A stretch of DNA of 64,000 bases from Bacillota bacterium (GCA_029550965.1 JAKPGJ010000027.1:1-64000); one strand, 5' to 3'; counted from the stretch's first letter, positions 17,561 through 24,848 are shown. Numbers and translations are program-made. The notes: generated by a model not told the origin, from the letters alone.

Positions 17561-18611
17561 AGAGCTGATAGAGCTGACCAAAAAGGCGCTCGAAAGCTAT
17601 TCTCAGGCGGATGAAGAACTGGAAGCGTTATACAGGCAGGCAAAAGAGCGGAACCAAAAAAGCTATGAGCTTTCCAAACAGCAGCTTGCCGAGCAGTATT
17701 ACGAGAACAGAAATCAGGCCGCCGCGAAAGCGCAGCTTGACGCAAAGAATATGCATGAGTTTCTTGCCGCAAGAGGTCTGGCGTCGTCGGGCGAGAGCGT
17801 GCAGGCGAAGATTGATTCCAACATGGCCTTGAACAATACGCTCGCCAGCCTTGCCAAAGAAAATATGAGAGCGCTTACGGAGCTTGAAAAGGCAAAGCTC
17901 GAAAAAGAAAACGAGCTTGATTTGTCGCTTGCCGAGAAGAAGCTCGCGCTGAACCGGCAGAAAGACGCGCTCGCCGACCAAATCGAGCAGTATAAAAAGG
18001 CCTTGGAAAACAGCGCAAAACAAGGCGGCTCCGCAGACGGCGGCAAAAAAGGCGGGTCTGCCAACGACGATGCGAAGGATAACGATAAACCTTCCGAAAA
18101 ACCTTTTGTTCCGTCAACTTCCGCGAAGGACGTCGCGAAAAACCTGGTCGAAACCTACGGAAGCGGCGGAAAAATTACCACCGACCTGCAAAAAAGCAAA
18201 ATTAAAAAGTATCTCGAAACGATTGCGCAGAACGACGACATCGACGAGGACTATATTAAAAACATTATCTTCAACCTGAAATCCTACGGCTACACGGATC
18301 TCTCGGACGCTTACGCCGATTCGGTCATCGCGGCGGAAGAAGCGGCGAACTACTACAACAAGCTCTACCGCGAGCTGTACGAATTCTTTATCCGCGGCAA
18401 CAGAACCGCGGAGAAAGCGGACGAAATGGCAAAAAGCAAGGCGAGGTCCTTGATGCTCGATTACATTTACGAGCGCAGCAGAACCCTCGCCGCTTTCGAG
18501 AACACCGCAAAGCTGGCGGGCATTACGCAGAAAGAGCTGGACGAATATTATCAAAAGCTCGACAATATAATGGATAGTAGCAAAAAGGTACTCGGTTCGA
18601 GAATCAAGTAA
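17541..18611 (+). CDS. Coiled-coil phage protein, possible ejection/internal protein
   Basis: A 356-residue, very polar protein. Residues about 1-160 are long coiled coil (many Glu, Lys, Gln) interrupted by FLAARGLASSGESVQAKID. A Gly/Ser/Lys/Asp-rich linker follows (residues about 160-195), then a second helical region ending KKVLGSRIK. The Gly-Leu-x-Ser-Ser-Gly motif within an Ala-rich helix is seen in ejection or internal virion proteins of short-tailed phages, but the match is weak. It could also be a tail-needle-like protein. AAAGGA stands before ATG 17541. A terminator follows the stop at once. No enzyme motif is visible. Confidence 0.5.
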   Translation: MRDMDYKELIELTKKALESYSQADEELEALYRQAKERNQKSYELSKQQLAEQYYENRNQAAAKAQLDAKNMHEFLAARGLASSGESVQAKIDSNMALNNTLASLAKENMRALTELEKAKLEKENELDLSLAEKKLALNRQKDALADQIEQYKKALENSAKQGGSADGGKKGGSANDDAKDNDKPSEKPFVPSTSAKDVAKNLVETYGSGGKITTDLQKSKIKKYLETIAQNDDIDEDYIKNIIFNLKSYGYTDLSDAYADSVIAAEEAANYYNKLYRELYEFFIRGNRTAEKADEMAKSKARSLMLDYIYERSRTLAAFENTAKLAGITQKELDEYYQKLDNIMDSSKKVLGSRIK

Positions 18612-18612
18612 A

Positions 18613-18648
18613 AAAGCCATACTTCCAGCGGCGGTATGGCTGTTTTTT
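18613..18648 (+). terminator. Intrinsic terminator before the holin gene
   Basis: AGCCATAC, an 11-base loop, GTATGGCT, then G and six T. It divides the structural genes from the holin and small-protein genes. Confidence 0.82.
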
Positions 18649-18676
18649 GAAAAAAGCGCTGGAGAAAGGGATTGTT

Positions 18677-18991
18677 ATGGATTTAAGCAATTACTTATCC
18701 GCTGAACTGTCGATACTCATACCTGTTTTATACGCAATCGGAATTTTCATTAAATTCTCCTCCATCAAAGACTGGAAGATTCCGTTTATTCTCGGCGTCG
18801 CGGGCATCGTGCTGTCCTTCGCCTACCTGATTTCCAAGCAGTGGCCCGCAAACGGCGAGCAATGGTTCGGTCTTGTTTTCTCAAGCATCACGCAGGGCAT
18901 TTTAGCGGCGGCGTCAAGCGTTTACGCAAACAACCTTTACAAACAGTACACGAAACGGAACGAAAACTCCGAAGGCAAAACGGAAGAATAA
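18677..18991 (+). CDS. Phage holin
   Basis: A 104-residue membrane protein with two clear helices (ILIPVLYAIGIFIKF and FILGVAGIVLSFAYLI) and a third amphipathic segment with SSITQGILAAASSVYAN. The last is the signature of the Phage_holin_5_2 type. Holins form lesions that release an endolysin or collapse the membrane potential. The C-terminus is charged. ATG 18677 follows GGAGAAAGGG with good spacing; a GTG/TTG start earlier is less likely because it would run through the terminator. No endolysin gene follows, which is unusual for a lysis cassette. Confidence 0.78.
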   Translation: MDLSNYLSAELSILIPVLYAIGIFIKFSSIKDWKIPFILGVAGIVLSFAYLISKQWPANGEQWFGLVFSSITQGILAAASSVYANNLYKQYTKRNENSEGKTEE

Positions 18992-19011
18992 GGAGTTTTT
19001 CAGGACGTTTT

Positions 19012-19080
19012 ATGAACCGGATTAAGAAGTATATCTGCTCGCTCGCAGAATACTTGTACGCGTGCTTTTTTGACTTGTAA
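19012..19080 (+). CDS. 22-residue small protein
   Basis: A short frame with AGGA six bases before its ATG. It encodes a basic N-terminus (MNRIKKYIC) and a hydrophobic, aromatic rest (SLAEYLYACFFDL). It ends five bases before the next ATG, which has no ribosome site of its own, so it may serve as a coupling leader. A function as a small membrane-active peptide is possible but untested. Confidence 0.35.
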   Translation: MNRIKKYICSLAEYLYACFFDL

Positions 19081-19085
19081 TTCGT

Positions 19086-19412
19086 ATGGATTACGGTTTT
19101 CTCTGCGAGCTTGCGGCAGTGGCGCTCTCCTCCGCCGGCGTTATCGGAACCGTGACAGCCGGCGTGCTGTCGGCCGTATTGAAACAGACGAAATCGGTCG
19201 CGGAAAAGCGGCGCGAAGAGCGGATACGGCTCGAGCTGCAGCGCCTGGAGGGTGAAGAAAAACTGTCGCAGCTGATACTACTGCTGATTAAGTTCTCAAA
19301 AGGTCTTTGCGAGATGGAAGAGCTTGACAACGCTGAAAAGAATTACATAGCCTACCTTGAAAAAGCAAGAAAAAGCAAAAACGAGATTTTATCCGAACAT
19401 ATCGTGAAATAA
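19086..19412 (+). CDS. Small membrane-anchored coiled-coil protein
   Basis: A 108-residue protein with one N-terminal hydrophobic helix (about residues 5-30, Ala/Val/Gly-rich). A strongly charged helix follows (EKRREERIRLELQRLEGEEK), then a second helical stretch ending in a Lys-rich tail. Behind a holin, this shape suggests a lysis-accessory or holin-modulating protein, but no family is recognised. It has no ribosome site and probably depends on translation of the 22-residue frame just upstream. It is the last gene of the phage-like module and is followed by a strong terminator. Confidence 0.55.
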   Translation: MDYGFLCELAAVALSSAGVIGTVTAGVLSAVLKQTKSVAEKRREERIRLELQRLEGEEKLSQLILLLIKFSKGLCEMEELDNAEKNYIAYLEKARKSKNEILSEHIVK

Positions 19413-19420
19413 ACAGGTTG

Positions 19421-19456
19421 CAGCGGCGCGGTCAATCGACTGCGCCGCTGTTTTTT
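19421..19456 (+). terminator. Intrinsic terminator at the end of the phage-like module
   Basis: CAGCGGCGC, a 12-base loop, GCGCCGCTG and six T. It marks the right limit of the plus-strand module. Confidence 0.9.
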
Positions 19457-19550
19457 CGTTTAGCTGCCGTACTTGATTCGAGATTTTGCAAAAAAAAGCA
19501 GACAGTATTCGCTGTCTGCATAAAAAAATATATTTGGAAAGGTTTGTACG

Positions 19551-20336
19551 CTATACGATATTTACGCCGGCGCTTGCGGTTCCGGTGATGGTTACGGCTA
19601 CCGCGGGCGCTCCGGTTACGCTTGCGAAGAATATCAGCATCAGCCTTGTTCCGCGCGCGACTTTTACGCTGAGATGACGCTCGGCCCCGGTGAAAGTGCT
19701 GTTGACCGGAACGTTCCCCGTCAGCGTCGGCGTGAGGTTTACTCTCGTGCCCTCCAGCGGACGGAACACATTGCTGTTCTGCTCCGCGTAATAAAGCTGC
19801 GCCGAAATCTGAATTACGCTCGCGCCGAGCGTGACCGGAACCGTGTTCGTAAAGTGCGCGCGGATCGCGGTAATGACTCCGTTTCGCGGCATGACAAACG
19901 CCATATTGCCTGCCGACAGAATCAACTCTCCGCCCGCGGCGATGGTGATTCCGTTCTGCGTTTCGCCAAATCCGATCGCGGAAACAAATCCGGTCGCCGG
20001 AAGCGCGGTTGTCAGCGTCGTGAGCGCGAGCGGCGTCGTTCCCGATGCGTACGGGATAATCACGCCGTCAGGTTTTATCAGCGGTTTCGGAGGACAGGGC
20101 TTGGGTTTCGGCTTCGGTTTGGGACAGGGTCTCGGCCTCGGCCGCGGACACGGATAGGAAGGAAACCAATAACCCCATTGCGGCATGGGCGGCTGGAACC
20201 ATGACTGTGTATCCCATTCCCACCGCTCATCATACTCGTCATATTCCGAGCCGTCTCTTATATAGAGTTCCTCGGCTTCTATATCTTCCCCGTTGTCCTC
20301 GAACGCCCCGAAATTCTCACGGTGGTAATATCTCAT
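19551..20336 (-). CDS. BclB-like spore/exosporium surface protein
   Basis: A 261-residue protein in three parts. The N-terminal 70 residues are acidic and rich in Tyr and Trp. Next comes a low-complexity Pro/Arg/Lys/Cys region of Pro-Arg and Pro-Lys repeats (about residues 65-88). The C-terminal 170 residues begin IIPYASGTTPLALTTL and continue with SAIGFGETQNGI; this is the start of the BclB/exosporium C-terminal domain, a trimeric TNF-like fold. In spores such domains form the tips of surface filaments. Here the collagen-like stalk is replaced by the Pro-rich repeat. AAGGAGG stands before the ATG. It lies opposite the phage module and might alternatively act as its receptor-binding protein, though the opposite strand makes that less likely. 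Confidence 0.72.
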   Translation of the reverse strand: MRYYHRENFGAFEDNGEDIEAEELYIRDGSEYDEYDERWEWDTQSWFQPPMPQWGYWFPSYPCPRPRPRPCPKPKPKPKPCPPKPLIKPDGVIIPYASGTTPLALTTLTTALPATGFVSAIGFGETQNGITIAAGGELILSAGNMAFVMPRNGVITAIRAHFTNTVPVTLGASVIQISAQLYYAEQNSNVFRPLEGTRVNLTPTLTGNVPVNSTFTGAERHLSVKVARGTRLMLIFFASVTGAPAVAVTITGTASAGVNIV

Positions 20337-20411
20337 ATATGACCTCCTTCAGCATACATGTTCTATAAACATTATATGCTTTCAGGAGGCAAACTGCTTA
20401 AATCGCGATCC

Positions 20412-20795
20412 TTAAATATCCTTAACCCAGAGTCCGTGCAGATTGCAGTACTCGAATACGGCAACCGGCTTGTCGTCTACAACTTTGAATACGGCTTCGG
20501 GCGCCTCGCCGGGCTTCAGGCTCTTGCGCTGGCCGCCCTTTTCGGTCTGGAGATAAATCCACTGTATGTAATGCTCTTCTGCCATGGGATGCGGAATCTC
20601 GCCGACCTTCACTTTAACGGTGTCGCCCTCAATCTCAACATAGGGTACGTGCTTCTCTTTGCTTGCGTCGACTGTGTTCGGCTCAAGCAGCGTCATTTTG
20701 TCGCCGCAGCATACCGGCGTTACGCCGGAAAACTCAATTACGCCTACAAGATTACCGCAATGCTTGCATAGATAGAACTTGTTTCTCATGATCAT
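20412..20795 (-). CDS. dfx: Desulfoferrodoxin (superoxide reductase)
   Basis: A two-iron superoxide reductase of 127 residues that reduces superoxide to peroxide without making oxygen, a typical defence of anaerobes. The N-terminal desulforedoxin-type centre has CKHCG and CCGDK. The C-terminal catalytic centre shows KHVPYVE, HPMAEEHYIQW and CNLHGLW, giving the four His and one Cys iron ligands and the Glu/Lys residues near the site. ATG 20795 has AAGGAGA six bases upstream. It is divergent from trxA across a control region with two Crp-type palindromes. Confidence 0.96.
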   Translation of the reverse strand: MIMRNKFYLCKHCGNLVGVIEFSGVTPVCCGDKMTLLEPNTVDASKEKHVPYVEIEGDTVKVKVGEIPHPMAEEHYIQWIYLQTEKGGQRKSLKPGEAPEAVFKVVDDKPVAVFEYCNLHGLWVKDI

Positions 20796-20857
20796 ACACT
20801 TCTCCTTTATGAAAAAATCTTTAAACCTATATTAACAGCAACCATTGTTATTAATCG

Positions 20858-20870
20858 GTGACTAAGTCAC
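20858..20870. promoter_or_regulatory. Putative Crp/Fnr-type operator 1
   Basis: A perfect palindrome GTGACT-A-AGTCAC, that is GTGA-N5-TCAC. It is centred at 20864, about 41 bases upstream of the start expected from a weak minus-strand -10 (TAATAT, 20835-20830) of the desulfoferrodoxin gene. Confidence 0.55.
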
Positions 20871-20888
20871 AAAACTTCGCCCTTTACT

Positions 20889-20901
20889 GTGACAAAATCA
20901 C
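20889..20901. promoter_or_regulatory. Putative Crp/Fnr-type operator 2
   Basis: GTGA-CAAAA-TCAC, the same GTGA-N5-TCAC pattern, centred 31 bases (three helical turns) from operator 1. It is centred about 40 bases before the expected trxA transcription start, the class II activator position. Confidence 0.55.
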
Positions 20902-20928
20902 TGAAAAACGCATAAAAACGGGTATAAT
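20901..20928 (+). promoter_or_regulatory. Putative trxA promoter
   Basis: A perfect TATAAT (20923-20928) 16 bases after a poor -35 (CTGAAA). A weak -35 overlapped by an operator is what an activator-dependent promoter looks like. Confidence 0.55.
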
Positions 20929-20998
20929 AAAGGCGTAAATATAAAAAAAGTAAGTTTTTTTTAGTTTTTTTATAGCTCTGAAGAAAGGAAGACTAAAG

Positions 20999-21310
20999 AT
21001 GCCAGTTTTAACGATTACGAAAGATAATTTCGAGAAAGAGGTTCTGCAGTCCGACAAGCCGGTGCTGCTTGATTTCTGGGCGACGTGGTGCGGTCCGTGC
21101 AAAATGATTGCGCCGATTATCGACGAAATTGCGGAGGAAGTCACCGACAAAAAAGTGGGCAAGGTAAACGTCGACGAAGAGCCGGAGCTTGTAAGAACGT
21201 TTAATATTATGAACATCCCCACGCTGATCGTGATAAAGGACGGAAAAGTCGCCAACTCCGTAGTCGGCTTCCGGTCGAAAGAAGTTATTCTGAAATTGCT
21301 GGACGTATAA
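20999..21310 (+). CDS. trxA: Thioredoxin
   Basis: A 103-residue cytosolic disulfide reductase with the active site WCGPCK near residue 30, FWATW before it, the cis-proline segment NIPTLIVIK and a short C-terminal helix. Length and motifs are those of classical TrxA. AAGAAAGGAAG precedes the ATG at 20999. It probably serves redox repair together with the divergent superoxide reductase. A tight terminator follows two bases after the stop, so it is monocistronic. Confidence 0.96.
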   Translation: MPVLTITKDNFEKEVLQSDKPVLLDFWATWCGPCKMIAPIIDEIAEEVTDKKVGKVNVDEEPELVRTFNIMNIPTLIVIKDGKVANSVVGFRSKEVILKLLDV

Positions 21311-21311
21311 G

Positions 21312-21337
21312 AAAAAGAGCCGAAAGGCTCTTTTTTT
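21312..21337 (+). terminator. Intrinsic terminator after trxA
   Basis: AAAAAGAGCC, loop GAAA, GGCTCTTTTTTT. Confidence 0.92.
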
Positions 21338-21544
21338 ACGCTCTTGCAAACACATAACGGCACGGTTTCCGCCCTGCCGTAAGAAACGCCGGACTTCCAT
21401 ACGATAAAGCGTATTTTTTGCTTTTAATAATGCCGTCAGGTCTATTTCGCTCTTTACGCGCATATGTTTCCTGCTGCAAGGCAAAACCCGATTGCGCCGC
21501 GCGAAAGTCAAATGCAAGATAAAAAAGCAAGGTTTAATCCTTTT

Positions 21545-21790
21545 TTACTTTTTATTAATTTTTATCAGGCAATAAATCCAAAATACGAAGATTACCGCCG
21601 CAAATACCCAGCAAAAAACCGCGCCGGCAATCCCGTTTTCAGAGAGCGCCGATCTGCCCGCGAATATACAGACTATGATGATAAGCCAGAATAACAGCGT
21701 AGCGAAAACCGTTCGAATGATTCGGTTGACCTTTTCGCTTTCTATTACGGCGCCGATGATTTCAAAGATAATTTCAGCGATCCATTCCAT
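21545..21790 (-). CDS. Small two-helix membrane protein
   Basis: An 81-residue protein. An amphipathic N-terminus is followed by two hydrophobic helices (TVFATLLFWLIIIVCIFAG and AGAVFCWVFAAVIFVFWIYC) and a short Lys-rich tail. No family is recognised. Its ATG overlaps the stop of the Crp/Fnr-type regulator gene (TAATG), so the two are translated together and probably work together, perhaps as a sensor or stress protein. The 200 bases beyond its stop hold no further gene up to trxA. Confidence 0.6.
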   Translation of the reverse strand: MEWIAEIIFEIIGAVIESEKVNRIIRTVFATLLFWLIIIVCIFAGRSALSENGIAGAVFCWVFAAVIFVFWIYCLIKINKK

Positions 21791-22461
21791 TACAGCAACC
21801 TCTTCAGCTTGTGCATATCGATGATTTTTATGCCGCCGCGGGACAGCTCGACAATGCCTTCGTTTACAAAATACTTGAGCATCCGGGTAACCACTTCCCT
21901 TGCGCTGCCCATGTATTTCGCGACCTGCTCATGCGTGAGCGAAACCGTGTCCGAGCCGGTCTTTTTCATCTCCTCATAAAGGAAATTCGCCAGCCTGCGG
22001 TCGAAGCTCATAAAGAGGATCTGCTGTACCGCCCACATCACGTTGGAGAAACTCTCCGCAATCATCTTATAAGCATAGCACTCCACATAGATGTTGCTGT
22101 TCATGACCGCCTGAAACGCGGATGCGCCGATGATCACAACCTCGCTGTCCTCTTCGGCGTCAACGAAAACATCGAAGGTGATATAATCCAGCACGCAGGA
22201 AGCGGATAAGACGCACACGTCGCCGTTGTACAGCCGGTAAAGCGTGACTTCCCGGCCGCCTTCGGACAACAGATATGTACGCAGAGAACCGCTTTTGATA
22301 ATCATAATGCCCTTGCAGGAGGTTCCGCCGCTGTGTATGTTCTCGCCTTTTGAATACTTTACGACGCTGACGTTGCGCTCGAGCAGTTCTCTCTCCTCGT
22401 TCGTCAGCTTTTCCCAAAACGGAAAACTCTTCCTGCACCTTTCGATTCCCTCGTTTGCCAT
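21790..22461 (-). CDS. Crp/Fnr family transcriptional regulator
   Basis: A DNA-binding regulator of about 223 residues. The N-terminal cyclic-nucleotide-type beta barrel has KGENIHSGGTSCKGIMIIKSG, then a dimer helix and a C-terminal winged helix with LTHEQVAKYMGSAREVVTRML. The recognition helix carries Arg-Glu-x-x-x-Arg, the arrangement by which E. coli CRP reads GTGA. The barrel lacks a clear FNR-type Cys cluster; the ligand is unknown. ATG 22461 with GAGG upstream is preferred to GTG 22473. The two GTGA-N5-TCAC palindromes between dfx and trxA, about 900 bases away, are its likely targets. Confidence 0.85.
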   Translation of the reverse strand: MANEGIERCRKSFPFWEKLTNEERELLERNVSVVKYSKGENIHSGGTSCKGIMIIKSGSLRTYLLSEGGREVTLYRLYNGDVCVLSASCVLDYITFDVFVDAEEDSEVVIIGASAFQAVMNSNIYVECYAYKMIAESFSNVMWAVQQILFMSFDRRLANFLYEEMKKTGSDTVSLTHEQVAKYMGSAREVVTRMLKYFVNEGIVELSRGGIKIIDMHKLKRLL

Positions 22462-22482
22462 TTCCCGCTTCACCTCAAAAGA

Positions 22483-22511
22483 AGTATACTATAAATCTTA
22501 AAATTAATCAA
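22483..22511 (-). promoter_or_regulatory. Promoter of the Crp/Fnr-type regulator
   Basis: On the minus strand TTGATT (22511-22506), 17 bases, TATACT (22488-22483). The -35 lies within about ten bases of the right end of the IS200-type element. Confidence 0.6.
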
Positions 22512-22516
22512 TAAAT

Positions 22517-23215
22517 ATCCACCCGCATAGCGGGTGGTATTTCATTTTCGGGCATAGCCCTAAACACTACTGGCTACGCACAAGTGCGTTTAGGATTGGC
22601 CTGCCAGCCATGCAACTATTACTTATTACCCGTAAACGGGTCCCGTGGGTCGAAAAGGCTCAATTGATCACTTTCTTTATCTCTCTTTAATTGCTCGGCT
22701 ATATATTCTTTTATGGCTTTTGTATTCTTCCCCACGGTATCTACATAATATCCCTTACACCAAAATTCGCGGTTTCGGTATGCAAATTTCATGTTCCCCC
22801 ATTTCTGGAATATAAGTAGTGCACTTTTCCCCTTCAAGTATCCCATAAACCCCGAAACGCTCATTTTGGGCGGGATGCTCACCAACATATGTATATGATC
22901 CGGACACACTTCTCCTTCAATTATCTCTACTCCTTTCCATTGGCATAGCTTTCGTATTATTTCCCTTATCTCTAACCGCTTTTCTTCGAAAAATACTTTT
23001 CGTCTATACTTGGGCGCGAACACTATATGATATTTGCAATTCCATTTTGTATGTGCTAAACTATCTGCGTCTATATTTACTTTTTTCATATTTAAATCCT
23101 CCAAATGTGTTTTTTGCGTTGACTGGCAGGTCATCACATATATTATCACATTTGGAGGATTTCTTCTTACCGGTTAACCTCTTTTGAACCACGCGACTAT
23201 CGCGTGGTTTTCGTT
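22517..23215 (-). mobile_element. IS200-type insertion sequence (IS200/IS605 family)
   Basis: An element of about 0.7 kb with one transposase gene and no tnpB. Instead of inverted repeats it has subterminal hairpins: CCACCCGC-ATA-GCGGGTGG (22519-22537) at one end and AACCACGCG-ACTAT-CGCGTGGTT (23187-23209) at the other, as recognised by HUH transposases. Exact ends are not certain; those given enclose both hairpins. It lies between the leuB terminator and the regulator promoter. Confidence 0.85.
22619..23089 (-). CDS. tnpA: IS200-type Y1 transposase
   Basis: A 156-residue single-strand DNA transposase of the HUH/Y1 (REP-associated tyrosine-like) fold. It shows KYHIVFAPKYRRK at the N-terminus, the HUH motif in CPDHIHMLVSIPPK, and the catalytic tyrosine in GYYVDTVGKN. 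The true start is ATG 23089, 15 bases after GGAGG; the frame is open farther upstream, but that part is IS end sequence. The gene is full length, so the element may still be active. Confidence 0.95.
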   Translation of the reverse strand: MKKVNIDADSLAHTKWNCKYHIVFAPKYRRKVFFEEKRLEIREIIRKLCQWKGVEIIEGEVCPDHIHMLVSIPPKMSVSGFMGYLKGKSALLIFQKWGNMKFAYRNREFWCKGYYVDTVGKNTKAIKEYIAEQLKRDKESDQLSLFDPRDPFTGNK

Positions 23216-23222
23216 ACACAAT

Positions 23223-23253
23223 AAAAAACGGCGCCGCCGGGGCACCGTTTTTT
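23223..23253 (-). terminator. Intrinsic terminator of the branched-chain amino-acid operon
   Basis: On the minus strand ACGGTGCC, a five-base loop, GGCGCCGT (one G-U pair) and six T, just after leuB. Confidence 0.85.
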
Positions 23254-23255
23254 TG

Positions 23256-24305
23256 TTATATCTGCTCGAGTATTTTCTCGGTTATCTCGTCGGTCGTCAT
23301 GTTTCCGCCGAGGTCGGCCGTCAGATAGCCCTGGTTCAACACCGCTTCGACGGCGTCCTCGATTTCCTTCGCTTCTTTATCAAGGTTGAACGAGTAGGAC
23401 AGCATCATCGCCGCGGAAAGAATGGTCGCGATCGGGTTCGCGATGCCTTTGCCCATAATGTCCGGCGCGGAACCGTGAATCGGCTCGTACAATCCGCGCT
23501 TGCAGCCGCCGAGCGATGCGGAGGGCAGCAGTCCGATGGAACCGGTCAGCTGCGAAGCCTCGTCGGAAAGAATGTCGCCGAACATATTCGAGGTCACAAT
23601 AACGTCGAACTGCAGCGGGTTGCGGATTAACTGCATCGCCGCGTTGTCAACCAGCATATCGCCGTATTCAATGTCCCGGTACTCTTTCGCGAGCCGGTGC
23701 ATGACCTCGCGCCAAAGTCTGGAACTCTCGAGCACGTTCGCCTTATCGACGCTGGTGACCTTTTTGCGGCGCTTGCGCGCGTACTCAAACGCGGTTCTGC
23801 CGATGCGCTCTATTTCCATCACGCTGTAAGTTTCGGTATCGTACGCTTCTTCGCCGTTTTCGCCGATCGTTCTGCCGCTCTTTCCGAAATACATGCCGCC
23901 GGTCAGCTCTCTAACGATGACGATGTCGAAGCTGTCAACGTTCCGAAGCGGGCAGCGGTCTTTTAAAGCGGAAAAGAGCCTTACGGGACGAATGTTCGCG
24001 TACAGCCCTAACTCCTTGCGCAGGCCGAGCAACGCCCGTTCGGGGCGGAGATGACCGGGCAAAGTATCCCACTTGGGACCGCCGACCGCGCCAAGCAGAA
24101 CGCTGTCGCTGCGCAGCGCGCCGTCTATCGTTGACTGCGGCAGCGGGATGCCGAACTCGTCGATCGCGCAGCCGCCCGCAAGCAGTTCGGTGTAAACGAC
24201 TTTATGGTTGTATTTTTCTAAGACCTTGTTTAGCACTTTGGTTGCGCTGTCAACAATTTCCGGTCCGATTCCGTCGCCCTTGATTAAAGCGATGTTTAGC
24301 TTCAT
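23256..24305 (-). CDS. leuB: 3-isopropylmalate dehydrogenase
   Basis: The NAD-dependent dehydrogenase of leucine synthesis, 349 residues. It oxidises and decarboxylates 3-isopropylmalate; in this operon it probably also handles the citramalate-derived beta-methylmalate on the way to isoleucine. Seen are IKGDGIGPEI at the N-terminus, the substrate segment RELTGGMYFG, the metal segment DMLVDNAAMQLI, SNMFGDILSDEAS, and the NAD-binding EPIHGSAPDI. It is the last gene of the nine-gene operon, 42 bases after leuD, with a terminator just behind it. Confidence 0.96.
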   Translation of the reverse strand: MKLNIALIKGDGIGPEIVDSATKVLNKVLEKYNHKVVYTELLAGGCAIDEFGIPLPQSTIDGALRSDSVLLGAVGGPKWDTLPGHLRPERALLGLRKELGLYANIRPVRLFSALKDRCPLRNVDSFDIVIVRELTGGMYFGKSGRTIGENGEEAYDTETYSVMEIERIGRTAFEYARKRRKKVTSVDKANVLESSRLWREVMHRLAKEYRDIEYGDMLVDNAAMQLIRNPLQFDVIVTSNMFGDILSDEASQLTGSIGLLPSASLGGCKRGLYEPIHGSAPDIMGKGIANPIATILSAAMMLSYSFNLDKEAKEIEDAVEAVLNQGYLTADLGGNMTTDEITEKILEQI

Positions 24306-24347
24306 ACAATTGCTCCTTTCGTTTCGAGTTTGGCAATCAACTTTCGT

Positions 24348-24848
24348 CTATACGGGCTTAATCATTCCCTTGTTGACTGCCTCGACAAGTCCGCCTGCCT
24401 GAATAATCTGCTGAATAAACGCCGGGAACGGCATGGTCTTGTATTCTTTATTCTTCGTGACGTTGCGGATGACGCCCTTTTCAAAGTCCGCCTCAACGAT
24501 ATCCCCTTCCGAGATGTCCTCGGCGGCGTCGGGACACTCGATAATGGGCAGCCCAATGTTGATCGCGTTGCGGTAGAATATCCGCGCGAAGCTTTTCGCG
24601 ATGACCAGCGATATGCCGCTTTCCTTAATCGCGATCGGCGCGTGTTCGCGCGAGGAGCCGCAGCCGAAATTGTTGCCCGCGACCATCATGTCGCCGGGTT
24701 TTACCCGCGTGACAAAGGTTTTATCCAGGTCCTCCATGCAGTGCGATGCCAGCTCTTTTTTGTCGGAGGTGTTCAGATACCTTGCGGGGATGATAACGTC
24801 AGTGTCGACGTTGTCGCCGTATTTGATTACCGTGCCTTTAACGTTCAT
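24348..24848 (-). CDS. leuD: 3-isopropylmalate dehydratase small subunit
   Basis: The swivelling subunit of the isopropylmalate isomerase, 166 residues. It has the short bacterial/archaeal form with [25 protein letters not shown] and [11 protein letters not shown]. It pairs with LeuC to isomerise 2- to 3-isopropylmalate, and citramalate to beta-methylmalate. The start overlaps the end of leuC by four bases (ATGA), which ensures equal synthesis of both subunits. Confidence 0.96.
   Translation of the reverse strand: MNVKGTVIKYGDNVDTDVIIPARYLNTSDKKELASHCMEDLDKTFVTRVKPGDMMVAGNNFGCGSSREHAPIAIKESGISLVIAKSFARIFYRNAINIGLPIIECPDAAEDISEGDIVEADFEKGVIRNVTKNKEYKTMPFPAFIQQIIQAGGLVEAVNKGMIKPV

Noticed and set aside
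22560-22618. Palindrome ACGCAC-AA-GTGCGT near the IS200 end as a separate operator
   Set aside because: It lies inside the IS and is more simply part of its terminal structure or terminator.
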